Source of the DNA: Latrodectus hesperus
Lineage: Eukaryota > Arthropoda > Arachnida > Araneae > Theridiidae
DNA length: 64,000 bases
Reading direction: 5' to 3'
Assembly: GCA_037975125.1 (NCBI GenBank)
Contig: CM075860.1
Span: 21,847,589-21,911,588, forward strand
Position numbers and translations under genes: made by a program. This document shows positions 1 through 11,413 of the stretch, piece by piece (the stretch's first letter is position 1; each line of letters begins with the position of its first letter). Under the pieces are notes generated by a model that saw nothing but the letters and a program-made list of their open reading frames with translations, did not search any database and was not told the DNA's origin.

Positions 1-50
1 TCATGAGTGGACTTTCTTTGTTAGCTAACAATACATAAAATGATTTCTCG

Positions 51-632
51 GAGATATGGATCCTTACAGACAGTCGATCCTCGATCCAGCACCTTTTCAA
101 TTGTCAATCCATCGGCGACAGTACTAGTAGAAGTATTCTACTCTTGTTAAAAAGCCTTTCAGTTCAACATCCAATCCACCTCCAGTGGGTCCCCTCGCAT
201 GTTGGTCTCCCTGGGAATGAAGTAGCCGACGACCTTGCAAAGGCTGCCTCCAGTAATCCTTTGAACCCGGAAGATCGCATGGCACTAACACCATCAGAGA
301 TCTCTTCCATTACTAAACAACTTACTTCTAAAACCTGGGCTGACCCTCCTGCTCACCCTTGGTACTTCCAAAGACATCCTGGAGCCGCCACAACATTTAA
401 GGGCTCCAGAGTACATCAGACGACACTGTCTCGACTTTCTACTGGCCACTTAAAGTGTATGATCTTTGAGGACGGTGAAAGAAAATACCCAACATGCCCC
501 AAGTGCGACAATGCACCATTTTGCCCGCAACACATCTTGAAGTGCTTGGGGTTTTCTCGTGAGGAGGCTGTGAAAAGTCCACATCTGCTTTTGGACTTTT
601 TGTCTGTCTTTGATCTCATGGATCCGGTCTAG
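51..632 (+). pseudogene. RNase H and C-terminal tail of a Jockey-like LINE ORF2 (5'-truncated)
   Basis: The frame is open from about base 51 to the stop at 630-632, giving about 193 residues. Early in it I read TDSRSSIQHL, which fits the RNase H strand carrying the second catalytic Asp. WVPSHVGLPGNEVADDLAKA follows, the RNase H C-terminal signature of Jockey-group LINEs. A CPKC...CPQHILKC cysteine/histidine cluster and a terminal DLMDPV complete the usual tail. No endonuclease or reverse-transcriptase domain precedes it, so this is the 3' end of a 5'-truncated copy. The same tail recurs at 39953, 44995 and 49857, so one LINE family seeded this window several times. The protein would be a LINE RNase H, not a host gene. 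Confidence 0.85.
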
Positions 633-734
633 TAGACCAGATGGGGATTAGTCCCACCACCACTATTTCTAGAATTTGTTCTAGTTAATTTATAAGGTAT
701 TAATAATGAAAACGTCAATTTATTTAATGATTTT

Positions 735-738
<4 letters not shown>

Positions 739-825
<87 letters not shown>
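739..825. repeat. (TA)n microsatellite
   Basis: An uninterrupted AT dinucleotide run of about 85 bp lies downstream of the LINE 3' end. Both strands read open as Ile-Tyr repeats, which is not coding evidence. Confidence 0.97.
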
Positions 826-826
<1 letters not shown>

Positions 827-1118
827 GGTGTGTGGGGGGATTGAAAGCGCCACCAGAGGGCTTCTCACATGTTTGCCGCCAGACACGCGGAAGAGAATGG
901 AAGAGAACGACGATGAGATGGGAAAGGAAAAAGACGCGATGACGTAAAGACTCGAATGGATATTAAATTTGTTTTGAATTATAACTATAATGTTAGATCG
1001 TGATTTAATATTGTAAAAAGTGTACATAGCTTTTCGTCTTATTCTGTCCAAAACCATAATTAAATCATTTAAAGTTTAACTGTGTAATTATTTTTCCATA
1101 ATAAAGTAAGAACCCCCC

Positions 1119-1120
<2 letters not shown>
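826..1120. other. Unassigned GC-richer segment between two (TA)n tracts; possible LTR-like sequence
   Basis: It begins with TGTGTGGGGGGATTG, carries a GC-richer stretch (AAGCGCCACCAGAGGGC) and an AATAAAG polyadenylation-like site near 1100. This composition resembles an LTR, but I found no matching second LTR, primer-binding site or target duplication. Sequence after 1375 contains a broken frame reading SFDAWTQHIENVDQ that might be a decayed gag, but this is weak. Confidence 0.25.

Positions 1121-1201
<81 letters not shown>
1121..1201. repeat. (TA)n microsatellite
   Basis: A pure AT dinucleotide tract of about 80 bp, the second within 400 bp. Confidence 0.97.
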
Positions 1202-1203
<2 letters not shown>

Positions 1204-1699
1204 TTTTCTTTTGGAGCAGCTTGCTCTTGCTTGGACCTTGCACGCCTAAATCCCAAGCAACCAACTCTCACTTGTAACTTCTTGTGTTAGTATTTTGAAT
1301 TCATATTAATCAAGAAGGATTCTTGAATATTACACAGAGTTGCATTGTACATGCATTGTAGAGAGAGAGAGCGTCGCGATGTCTACGTTACGAGATTACT
1401 TTCGGTAGCCTGATTCATTTGATGCATGGACTCAACATATTGAAAACGTGGATCAATTAAAACATATTTTGCCGTGTTTCTGTCATTTAATAAATACCAA
1501 TATTGAGTTAATTTACGCAGTGGTTGCCAAGAAATCGCAACCCATTAAAGTGCAATTCGAAAATCCTCATATGAAAAACCAAAGACTTTAGATTCTCTGT
1601 ATTAAAACAATCCAGGTTGGCGTGGTTATCTGCTCATTTGGCTCCGCGTTTCCTTCTCAGAGGTGGGGGGGATCTAAATAGGATTCAACCTACAATTAA

Positions 1700-3385
1700 A
1701 AAAAAGCATAATTTTAAAATATTTCACTAAAATTGAAGAATTTCCTTCCAGATACAAGGGTGTCAAAACTCCAATGAAACACCACGCACATCAAGATTCT
1801 TTCTAGCATCGTAGATATTTCGGGTTCTTGTCAAAAATCATTAAACGAAAAATTGCAGTCATCAAGAGATTTTGACAACCGCACCCATAGTAGGAAATTT
1901 GATTCCGAAAAGGTGAGTTTGTTTAGATTTCGTTTTATTCTTGCTGACACTTTTTTCACCAGAGCTTGACTACAAACAGAAAGGATTAATAAGGTTTAAA
2001 ACAATAATAATAAGGTTAAATAAACAGAAAAGATTAGTTAGGGTTAAAAAATGAATGTAAAAAAATAAAACTGAAAAGAGAAAATAAATATTAAAAAAAT
2101 GTTGGTGGAGAAAGGAAACAAGTGAACCGACCACTGTGGAATGCGAAGTAATAAGAATTGCTTGTAGAGTTCACAAAACATAAAATTGCCCCTGTTAAAA
2201 CGCTTTCTCTTCTGTGTTTATGCGTTCGTGGTGAAAACAACGCCACGTGAAAAGCGCGCTGTATTTGAAGAAGAAAATTAATTACACACATTATCCAAAT
2301 TTTCGTCTTTATTATTTTAAATTCCCCAGTACTATTTTTCTGTTGTTTATTTTATTTTCATTTCTTAATTTTATTAAAAAAAGAGTTGCTTTTTACTATT
2401 CACATAAAGAATGAAAAATAGCTTTAGAACTGTTATAAACAGATACTAATCTTTTTAATGAAAGTATTATTGATTAGATTTAGAAAAAATTAAAATTCTA
2501 TGTCATGTATTCTAACGTTAAACAGAGAACAAAAAAATATTAATAAATGCATAAATATTTTCTATTAAAAAATTTTGTGTTAGAAACAGATGTAAAATAT
2601 TAAAATAGGTGATAAAATATTTACACATTTGTGTGTGTTTTAATAGCTGTTCTTCATTAGGTTAAAAAATTTATTTTCCTTTTCCATACAAATTTGAAAA
2701 TATGTTTACATGAATTTATTTTTAAAAAATTCAGCTTATTATCAGTGTCACTCATTTGAAACTTATCTGTGATTTATTTTTTTCAAACCACAAGCACCTT
2801 TTTCAGCAAGAATCCACTTTCTTTTCTTGTATGTGCCAAAATTATAATATTTATAGGCGATGACACATACATTTTCAAAATATAGCGATCCAAAATTCTC
2901 TCTTATGTATATTTTCATACCTTCATAATAAATGTAGCTAATGAATTCCTTATTTTAATTTATGTAGTACAAATTTTATCTGTTAGTATATTTTAGAGAG
3001 GAACACATTAAAACTTCGGTGATTTTTTTCAAAAGACTGTAAAAATACAGTTCTTAAATAGTTGTGATTTTATAGAGATTTTATTTTTTCACACAATTAT
3101 GTTAAATATACTTTAGATAAAGAGAATTTATGTTTCAAAAACTTAAATGTAAAGTATTTTTAGTATAATATAAAGTGTTCAATAAAAAATCTTAATTGAA
3201 AATAATAGTTTTATTGCTTTCAAAACAAATACATATGTTAAATACACACAGATTCATAATTTTTTTTATTCAACGGTTTGTTTAAAAACATTGAAATTCC
3301 AGATGAAGCACTCATTTTTAAAATAACTTATTATATAAGTTGTACATTTTATTAGTAAATTCAATGTAATTTGAATACTGTAAAA
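1700..3385. other. AT-rich non-coding sequence, nothing recognised
   Basis: No phase-consistent exons, TE motifs or RNA genes seen on either strand. Short open frames are low-complexity and not supported. Confidence 0.6.
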
Positions 3386-3387
3386 TA

Positions 3388-4988
3388 CAAGGTTAGCAAG
3401 AAATAAGTGTCTCACTTCAGAGGGCCGTAGAATACGTTCTATTGGTCCAAATGAGATAAAATTTGAATTACAGATAATTCAAATGATGCTCTTGATATTT
3501 AGTAAAAAAATAGTATAAAATTTCGCCGATAGATGGCGCTGTAATACACATAAAACTTTTGATATGCTTTATAAATATTAAATAATAAAAAAGTAGCATT
3601 ACAACTGTTCAATATGCTCCTCTTCATTTTCTACAATGTGCTCTAATCGCAGAACCATATTTCCCACAGCAGACCGGAGTGAGTCTGTCGGAATATCAAG
3701 GATATGGCGCTGAATACTAATCGCTGTAAATCTGCCTGCAGTTCTGGTACAGATGCTGGCCTTTTACGGTAGACATTGTCCTTCAAAAAACCCCACAACC
3801 AAAAGTCGCAAGGGGTTATATCCGGAGAACGAGGAAGCCATGCCGTAGGGAATTGACGGCTGATAACCCGTGCCTCCGTAAAATGCTGTTGCTTTACAAC
3901 GACGATCAATATGAGGAGTTGCGCCATTCTGCATGAAAATGATGTCCTGAAGGCATCCAAGCTGCTGAAGTTGTGGGATTACAAAATCCCTCAGCATATC
4001 TTGGTACCGTTGTCCTGTGATCGAACAGGATTTGATTCCATTTCTAGTTATCTCTTCAAAAAATACCGTCCAATCACAAAAGTAGCCGTAAACCCACACC
4101 ATACTGTCACTTTTTCAGGTTGCAAGGGGTTTTTCTGGATAGCGCGAGGGTTTTCCGCTGCCCAAATTCGACAATTGTGGGTGTTGACTTGCTCATTAAG
4201 TTGAAAGTGGGCTTCATCAGTCCACAGAATATTCCATGGCCAAGTGACGTCAACCACCATTCGAGCAAGGAACTGAAGTGCAAAAGTTTTACGAACCTCT
4301 GAGTCACCATCCTGCAACAAGCGCAGAGGCTTGATTTTATAGGGATTAAAATGCAAAATCCTCCGTAAGATTTTTCGTACAGTGGAATACGGCACATCCA
4401 ATACACGGGAAACAACTGGCACACTCACACTACCATCCGGCGACTGACTGCTGGCTTCAACGACCGCGGTAGCCACATTTTCGACGCTAGAAGACTGGAT
4501 TGGCTTTCATCATCTACCGGGAAGTATTGCAAGTTGTCCAGTTCTTTCAAATTTCTGCATCATCTTGCGTAACACACATAGAGACATTGGACCTCTTCAT
4601 ATCTGCTTCATACGGCGAAATTCTTTTACAGCTGCAACGGAGTTCTGCTGGTTCTGGTAGAACAATTTTATAAGTAGCGCTTTTCCTTGCAAAGAAAGCA
4701 TGATGTTCAGAGAAGTAACTAATGCTCGTTCGGAATCCTTCTTCTTTTTACCCAAAGATAATGCTAATAGGCATGCGCTGTAAAGCAAATGACTTTTCAT
4801 ATTTTCAGTATATGCAAATAAGTATCATTAGTATTACAGAGCCATCTTTCGGCGAAATTATGTACTTTTTTTTTAATAAATGTCAAGCGCATTATTTGAA
4901 TTATCTGTAGTTCAAATTTTATCTCATTTGGACAAATAGAACGTATTCTACAGCCCTGAAGTGGGAAACTTATTTCTTGCTAACCCTG
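3388..4988 (-). mobile_element. Tc1/mariner-superfamily element with long TIRs and a broken DUF4817-type transposase
   Basis: Terminal inverted repeats of about 105 bp flank the element. The left end reads GGTTAGCAAGAAATAAGTGT and the reverse complement of the right end reads GGTTAGCAAGAAATAAGTTT, and the match runs on past GTAGAATACGTTCTATT to near 3490 and 4885. The element is bordered by TA at 3386-3387 and 4989-4990, the target duplication of this superfamily. The transposase lies on the minus strand inside. The element is about 1.6 kb and defective, though its TIRs are still well matched. Confidence 0.9.
3643..4800 (-). pseudogene. Transposase pseudogene (DUF4817 N-terminus, IS630/Tc1-type DDE core)
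   Basis: Read from high to low coordinate, the frames give an N-terminal LIKLFYQNQQNSVAAVKEFR segment typical of DUF4817 domains, then a helix-turn-helix (VVSRVLDVPYSTVRKILRR), then the DDE core: WTDEAHFQLNEQV (first acidic site), FMQNGATPHIDRR (second site) and PRSPDITPCDFWLWGFLKD (third site). At the second site families normally have MQDGA; here it is MQNGA, so the catalytic Asp appears replaced by Asn. The blocks sit in different frames, so at least two frameshifts separate them. The gene is dead by both criteria. It would have cut and pasted DNA at TA sites. Confidence 0.85.
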
Positions 4989-5326
4989 TATTATAAAATG
5001 AATTAAAACAAAAATATGTGTTGGATTTTTAGGAATAGTTTTGCTACTTAAATTTTTTTTCATAATGAATATTAACTTTTTCAATGATTAACATTAAATT
5101 GCAGATAAAGAATTGTCAGTTGTTGAAGAAATTATACAAATTATGCAATCTGTTAAATAAGTACCGTTATACTGTACCGCCGCTATAATGCAGTTGTGAG
5201 TGTCCCGCACATGCGCAATAGTCTACCTTGCACACTGTCTCTCAATTCACACCCTTTAGGTTTTTATACGTTGTGTTTAAAGTTTGCTGTGCACATGGAA
5301 AATGCTTAAGACAATTAATTATTAAT

Positions 5327-6690
5327 CCCGCCGACTATGAGATTCGTGCTGTAATTCGGTTTTTTAGCGCAACGATTCTAAAACCGGATTAAATCTATAG
5401 ACAAATAAAATATATTTATGGTGAAGGAACGATGAGTGATGGAATGGAAAGAAAGTGGGTTAGAAGGTTTATTGAAGGTCGAACAAATGTCTACCATGAG
5501 GCTCGATGTGGTCTTCTGTTGTCAATGATGTGATCCGGTAAAAAAATTGATGAAAAAATCCATGAAAATAAACGTTTCACAATGACGACGCTTTGAAACA
5601 AATTTCCACGTTTTTTTTATCCAATGGCGGGCACACCCTATGCCACAACAAGGTTAGAAACTGCTACTCATTTATCGTTACCCAGCGGGCACCTGTGAAC
5701 CAAGTCACGGAAGCGAGTAGCGTTACCCGCGCCATACCACCACAAACCCGTTTATAGGGTGGGCCACATTCATACCACATCATACACACATCGCAGAAGA
5801 AACGACAGAGAAACACAGAGAGAACAGAGAAGGAAAGAAACATCCATGCCCAAACTGGGATTCGAACCCAGGACCCACAGCTCAGGAGTCAGGAACGCTA
5901 ACCACTTAGCCATCGGTCGGCAATTTCCACGTATTTCATGTAGTGTTTTGTATGAAATTGGAACAAACCGCTTAAATTATCACAATTTGTGATCCTTATA
6001 GGATCCAAATATTCTCACTGACATTTACAAATTCAAGCGAGTTGGCAGTGAATTGACATTTCTCACACGACACAAAGAAGAGGCAGAGCATATTTTAGCA
6101 CAAATTGTGGCAGGTGATGAAACGTGGGTTCGCTATATCACACCAGAACTTGAGCAACAGTCTCAATGGAGTATAGACACACTCAATCTCCGAAAATACT
6201 AAAGTTCAAAATGACAATATCACCACAAAAAATCAAATGCACTGTGTTCTGCGATATAAAAGGAGTTTTGCTTGTGAATTTATTCACAGAGGTGAAGTCG
6301 TCAATGCAACATGATGATATTGCTTTACTTTAAGAAAACAACTGCATGCAAGTCAAAGGGGAGGAATGCGGGGTAAAGGAATTGTGTTCCTCTTTCACAA
6401 CGCCTTGACCAAAGGCTGCTTGTGACAATAAAGCGATGCTTCAACGATTTCGTTGTCAACAGTGGATCATCCGCCGTACAGTCCAGACTTGGCGCCATTC
6501 GATTACCACAGGTTCTTTCACGTAAGCCACGAGCTTGACAACAAGTACTTAGGATCCGACGTTGAGGTGAAAAATGCTATGAATTGTGGTTATGGTGATT
6601 GGCGAGAAGTTCCTAAAGAGAAAGTATACTAAAGCTGGTTACACGTTTTAACATTGGCGGGAACTATGTAGGAAAGCAGTTTAATATATG
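5327..6690 (+). pseudogene. Mariner transposase pseudogene
   Basis: Fragments in several frames recover the family order. The helix-turn-helix region reads ADYEIRAVIRFFSA, then GTMSDGMERKWVRRFIEGRT. After the SINE, the catalytic region reads QVMKRGF (from an AGDETWV-like site near 6107-6130), FHNALTKGC near 6390 (the family has LHDNARPH, so the second Asp is lost) and DHPPYSPDLAPFDYHRF near 6465-6510. Many stops and frameshifts show long decay. The family moves DNA by cutting at TA dinucleotides. This copy cannot make protein. Confidence 0.8.
5612..5921 (-). mobile_element. tRNA-derived SINE inserted in the mariner, with 11-bp target duplication
   Basis: On the minus strand the 5' end carries an A-box-like GGCTAAGTGGTTAGCG and a B box GGGTTCGAATCCCAG, the internal RNA polymerase III promoter of tRNA-derived SINEs. 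A T-run at 5611-5618 is the A tail read on the other strand. AATTTCCACGT is repeated at 5601-5611 and 5922-5932 as the target duplication. Internal sequence resembles the SINE at 53363 (both have GGGCATGGATGT after the B box), so they are related subfamilies. Confidence 0.92.
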
Positions 6691-6785
6691 GTTACTCATG
6701 TAAAAATAATATTGACTGGAAACAAAAAAATTCTGTTAATATTTTGTTTTTCAAAACGGTAGTTACTTTCCGAATATGCCTCGTA

Positions 6786-8118
6786 AATATAAATATATAA
6801 CCTACTTATTAGAAAATATTGATATTAAAATTTTCTTTATTCACTTTAAATATGAATATCAATAAATATAAATTATTCATGGCTGCACCATTCATTCGAA
6901 GATTTATATATTATTCCAAAAGATGAACTTGTTATTTAAATTGTACAATTTTAGATAATATAGTCATAATAATATAATTTGAAACCATTTTAAAATTTCA
7001 ATTTTATTAAGTATTCAAAAAAAATTTTTTTTAAATATGCTATTTTTAAGAAAAATATTGATATTACGTTTTTCTAATTCTAGAAATTTCATTACAATAT
7101 TTATAATATCTATAACTATAACTGTCAAGGATTTACCATTAATGTATAATTAGTGTTTTGTGCATTTGGATCTTGTTTACAATTAAGAAGTTCCCAGTTT
7201 AATTGAAATCCCGAGTTAAGCGTTTAAAAAAATATGATTTACATACGTATGAAAATCTCTAATAATGTAACAAAATATTAATCATCACAATTTGCTGGAT
7301 GGGAGGGATTACAAGGTTCTTCGGCGCCCTAACAAACTACTCCATTAATAATAAATGTTTATAAGTACTTTAGAGATTAATAATTCAAGGTCTCTATTCC
7401 CATATTTCAGTTTTTATGACACTTAACATTTTTTTGTTGAATTCTTCACTATGTGTTACGAATTATCACGTCTGATAGTAAAACTTCTCTAATTATGGAG
7501 TTGAGACCTTAGTACGTTATGTAGATTGTTCTAGGTTTGATTCCGGACACAGTTGCTCTATGCTTCACCTTTGCCAGTTTCGCTTTGAACAGACATGTTT
7601 CATGCAACCTATATATGGAATTAGGAACTGCTTATGGGTAAAAATAAATGTTATTTCCCTCATTGTTCCTATTAAATGAAAATATCGAACGTGAAATTCT
7701 AAGTCGAATAATCTTACTATTTCTTACATATTGATTGAAATTTGCGTCTAATTTTATTCTTACTTTTTTAATCTTCTTACATTTTTTAATTAATTTTATT
7801 TTTGTCAACTTGAAGCAAAAATAATCGTTGCAATTTGTTTTACAACATATGAAAATTACGCAAGCTTTTGCCGTGAAAATCGATATTGAAGTTTTGGGGA
7901 TGAATTTTGCATTAGCATATATTTTGTGCATACGGAAACAGTTGTCAGAATCTGCGAAAAAAGTTAGGGAAAATATTTTTGAAGCAAGAAGTTTTGGTAC
8001 TATTCCACATCCTGCTTTCGAAATATCACCGAAATGATGCCTTTGCGACAAGGTAACAATGAAATTGTAACAAGTTTTACTTTGGAATTCTAACAATTGT
8101 TTAAACCTTTAAAAAGCT
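6786..8118. other. AT-rich non-coding sequence
   Basis: No supported gene. A tRNA-B-box-like AGGTTTGATTCCGGA at about 7532 may be the last trace of a SINE, too decayed to call. The frames open at 7632-8096 on either strand match nothing I recognise. Confidence 0.5.
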
Positions 8119-8182
8119 TTGTTTTCGTTTCCCCCAGTGACCTGTTTCTGCTGTCTTCATTTCCTTCTTTCCTTTTCTCTTC

Positions 8183-8352
8183 GCCAAGCCGAATGGTTAG
8201 CGCTCTTGCCTTCGGTTCAACAGTTGGTGGGTTTCAATCCCACTTTGGGCATGGATGTTTGTAGTGGTTCGGAATCCACTTTAAGCCGTAAGCCCCGGTC
8301 TGGTTAGCCCTCGTGTGCAAAAATGACCGTTGAGCGACAAACAAACCAAACC
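8183..8352 (+). mobile_element. tRNA-derived SINE, family A, with 14-bp target duplication
   Basis: The A box lies in GAATGGTTAGCGCTCTTGCC and the B box is the slightly altered GGGTTTCAATCCCAC. The body reads CATGGATGTTTGTAGTGG and ends GACCGTTGAGCGACAAA. The 14-bp duplication TTCCTTTTCTCTTC is at 8169-8182 and 8353-8366. Full-length relatives lie at 37017-37183 and 56482-56645, with diverged ones at 16115 and 40572. Confidence 0.93.
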
Positions 8353-8383
8353 TTCCTTTTCTCTTCTCCCTTGTTGTGGTAGC

Positions 8384-9900
8384 TTCATAAGAGGTTGAAG
8401 AATTTTGTCTAGATCATTTGTTCAAACTAAGGGCGTTCCTCAGGGTAGTTTACATAGCAAGACATTATTTATTGTTTATATTTCCATTGTTTTAGCTTTA
8501 TTTCCTTGTATTAAAAGTAAGCTTTATGTGGCTGACTTGCATATTTGCTATCAAGGTTCAGATATACATTCAATTGAGCGACAACTACAGATGGCTGTAA
8601 ATCAAATTATTTACTGATGTGACAAAAATGGCCATAAAATTTCACCAAGTAAGGGCAATTGCATCCCTTTTTGTAGGAAACGTGGCCTTCACCATGATTC
8701 CAATATCCAACTTCATGAGGTATCCATTCCTGTTATAAACGAGATACGATACCTTAGGGTAATTTTTGATAATAGGCTTAATTTCTTGCCCCATATATTA
8801 AATTTGTGCAAGAAGTGTGAAAAATCTCTTAACATACTAGAAGTTCTTTCCAACACTTCTTGGGGTGCTGATCAAACCTCATTGTGCAGAATATACCAGT
8901 CGATTATACTGTCCCGTATCTATTATGGTAGTGTGGCTTATGGCTCAGCTTCAAAGTTTGCCCTAAAATGGTTAGACGCGATTCACCACAATGCACTTCA
9001 TATCTGTAGTGGAGCGTTTTTCACCTCACCTGTTGACAGTCTTTATGTTAACTGCAAGATATCTCCTTTAAAACTATGCCGCATTAAGCTTTCCCTTAAT
9101 TACTATTTCAAGAGTTCTTCTATTGTAAACCATCTACTAAAATCTGCTAGAGTTACCTCTAGATTAAAGACTCTTTAATGCTTGCATTTGCACTATTTCT
9201 TTTTATGCCAGGATTCACTCTCTCTTTTAGAGGAAGCTGATCTTTAACAGTGGACCAGTTGAGATTGCCGACTAAAATATCATTCCCCCATGGGCTATTC
9301 CACAAATATGTTTTTCCAACAATTTATCTCTGTTTAGCAAAGAACATATTGCTCCCATAATTTTCAAACAAATTTATGGCATTTATCAGAATGAATTCAT
9401 GATTACTTCCCAATCTTTACTGATGGCTCAAAAACAGAAAGACTGTGGCATAGTTTATGGCACTAATATCTATAGTTATTGTCTTCAGTCAATCTGTTCT
9501 ATTTACACTGCTGAAGTTGTCGCCATTTTGAAATCTCTTAACATAATCAAGTGTTCTCGCCGCCGCAAATTCTTCTATTGTAACATAATTAGCTGTGACG
9601 TCATGCTTGGAAATCTACAAACTTGTTGCACATGATTGAGCTAATAAACACAAAACCATTATTACAGTGATCTTTAGTTTTCAATGAAAACACTTTTGCT
9701 TTAGATTTAATAATTGAGCCTCAGATTATTTCAAGGTGGCGTTCGAAAAATGTACTCTGAACTTTTAGTGATGTCTGTTTTTTAAAACCTTATAATGAAA
9801 GGCTTTATCTTAGTATTATGAATGTTGTTATTGCCAACAATAAAATGTTATATGAGCAAAATTGTGAAGAAATATGCTAAGACAATTCAGTATTATTTGA
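8384..9900 (+). pseudogene. Jockey-like LINE remnant: reverse transcriptase thumb and RNase H
   Basis: The first frame starts just upstream of TKGVPQGSLHSKTLF (RT motif GVPQGS). The polymerase box that should read YVDD is YVADLH near 8526, so catalysis is lost. Other frames give IRYLRVIFDNRLNF, LEVLSNTSWGADQTSL and SRIYYGSVAYGSAS, then IFTDGSKTE near 9410 at the start of RNase H. Stops and frameshifts interrupt it throughout. The endonuclease and N-terminal RT are missing. The T/C-rich sequence with TTGTTGTGGTAGC just upstream resembles 32330-32400 and may be the family's 5' untranslated region joined to RT by an internal deletion. Confidence 0.82.
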
Positions 9901-11353
9901 GACATCAAAACACGCAAAGCACAAACATTATAATAGTTTAAAAAGTTATCAAGTGTCTGTAATAGAGAAAATAAATCAATATTTCTCCGTATCTTAAAAA
10001 AATGCAATTATTCTTCAGTCAAATAGTTTCTTAACATAACAGTCTCTTATTCCAGACATTGACTTTAATTATCTGTAAACATTAAAATATAAGGGGAAAA
10101 AGTAATCAAAATTTGATTCTATTGTTTAAATTAAATTTATTTATCTCAATGAAATTTCCAATATATAACCTAAGTTCAGTGGGTGATCAGTTACAGAGCA
10201 GTTCGAATTGCGAACAAAAAGGACAATGAACACATATTTGAATAACAAACTAAAATTAATTTTTACGAACCCTCTCAGAGCAACATGTCCAAGGTTGCCA
10301 AACGAAATGAACCAAAAATCGCTTTTCATCTTTCTTGAATTATCTTTCTTGCATATTAAACTTCAAAGTTGTATACTGGAAAAAATTTTTTTCAAACGAA
10401 TATTTATAACCAAAGTAGATTATCAACTTTGGTTTTGATTTCATTCAAAACTGAAACTGATTTCATTTTGAGCACTCTTGCCTTCGTTTATTCTTTGGAG
10501 TGGAAAGATGTCAGAGCAATTATCTTAGAATGACACCCAAACCAAGCTGTTATCAGTAAATATAGGAACCTTTACAGCAACAATGCTATTAATCACTTCC
10601 TAAAAATTAAAATAAAGAGAGAAAAGCAATCGAAATTTTACGTGTTCTTTATTACCCTATAAACAAAAAATGAAGAGGATCGATAAGTATACAAGACTAT
10701 ATGTATATATTGTTTTCTTTTGATAAACTTACTAAGAAATTGTACATCCTGTTTTGAATTTAATTTAATATCTCCTGAACACAAAATTAATCGATTTCGC
10801 AAAGAAATCTATGGTAAATCAATGATTGGTTTACAAACAATTCAAATAGTGAAATCTTGTAACAAATTATGTTTGTTTACTGATCACCCACTCTGCATTC
10901 TCTATTTATACCTTTTACCCATAAACCACCATTATAAAAGAGAATACTGAACCACTTGCCTTCATTCTTGAAAACATCGATATTGAGAAACAAAATTACA
11001 TGAACTAAATTAACTGTATTGGAAAATAAATTTACTAAGAGTATAAAATTAAACTACATAACGGTTCAACTTGATTACTAACTGCAATAGTTTAGAATGA
11101 AACATAACCAATGTTTAAGTTACGGAATAAAATACTTGATAGAAACTAAAGAATGTTTTCTGCAGAATTCTCCATTCAAACCAGGACAAAAATTTGGTTG
11201 ATATAGACATTCTTGACTGATTTTTCATTCTTGAGGAATTATGAAAGTTTTTCTTCTATGAGATGATAGATTCATAATAATGTTTGTTGTTTGTAAATTA
11301 ACATTTAATATTGACTATAAAATTATAGCTACAATTTGACTTTTTATATTTAG
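9900..11353. other. AT-rich non-coding sequence upstream of the AT-hook exons
   Basis: Nothing recognised. A 13-bp exact inverted match (GTGGGTGATCAGT, 10179-10191 against 10879-10891) is visible but too short to interpret. Earlier exons of the downstream gene may lie here or further left but I could not identify them. Confidence 0.5.
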
Positions 11354-11413
11354 GTATGGAGGAAGATATTGAAGAAACACCCAGCAAAAAGATTGCTGGT
11401 GAAACTGTCACAT
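11354..11413 (+). CDS. Internal exon of a putative AT-hook protein
   Basis: A 60-nt exon is flanked by a T-rich acceptor (TTTATATTTAG) and a strong donor GTAAGT. In the frame shared with the following exons it reads MEEDIEETPSKKIAGETVT, an acidic then Lys-containing segment. It begins with two nucleotides that complete a split codon and ends after the first base of one, so both flanking introns are phase 1. The ATG at 11356 could be the start codon with the acceptor joining a 5' untranslated exon, or the frame may continue upstream; the sequence does not decide. I do not recognise the protein. Confidence 0.55.

Larger units (their letters stand above)
5160..6785 (+). mobile_element. Decayed mariner (SETMAR-like, DD34D type) interrupted by a SINE
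   Basis: A degraded mariner transposase runs through 5327-6700. The right end finishes with AGTTACTTTCCGAATATGCC then TCGTA, which resembles mariner termini. I could not find the matching left inverted repeat, so the left boundary is approximate. A tRNA-derived SINE at 5612-5921 splits the reading frame and therefore arrived after the mariner. Confidence 0.75.

Noticed and set aside
706..1271. Open frames of Ile-Tyr repeats on both strands
   Set aside because: They are translations of (TA)n tracts, open in several frames by composition only. The same applies at 17183-17377 and 19296-19618.
826..1700. LTR retrotransposon with gag
   Set aside because: The LTR-like ends and a gag-like piece are suggestive, but there is no second LTR, primer-binding site, protease or polymerase, so I did not call it.
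5612..5921. Functional tRNA genes
   Set aside because: A and B boxes occur in many places (5.6, 8.2, 31.8, 37.0, 53.4, 55.3, 56.5 kb), but each is followed by a SINE body and most have target duplications, and no clean cloverleaf with acceptor stem could be drawn.
5759..5992. 77-codon frame ending in EIGTNRLNYHNL
   Set aside because: It spans antisense SINE sequence and then mariner remnant; no gene.
7632..8096. 154-codon minus-strand frame, with a 69-codon frame opposite
   Set aside because: Lys/Asn/Phe-rich composition typical of AT-rich DNA; no recognised domain, splice partners or promoter.
10100..10950. Inverted match GTGGGTGATCAGT around 10179 and 10879 as transposon ends
   Set aside because: Only 13 bp match exactly and the flanks do not pair, so it is probably chance.
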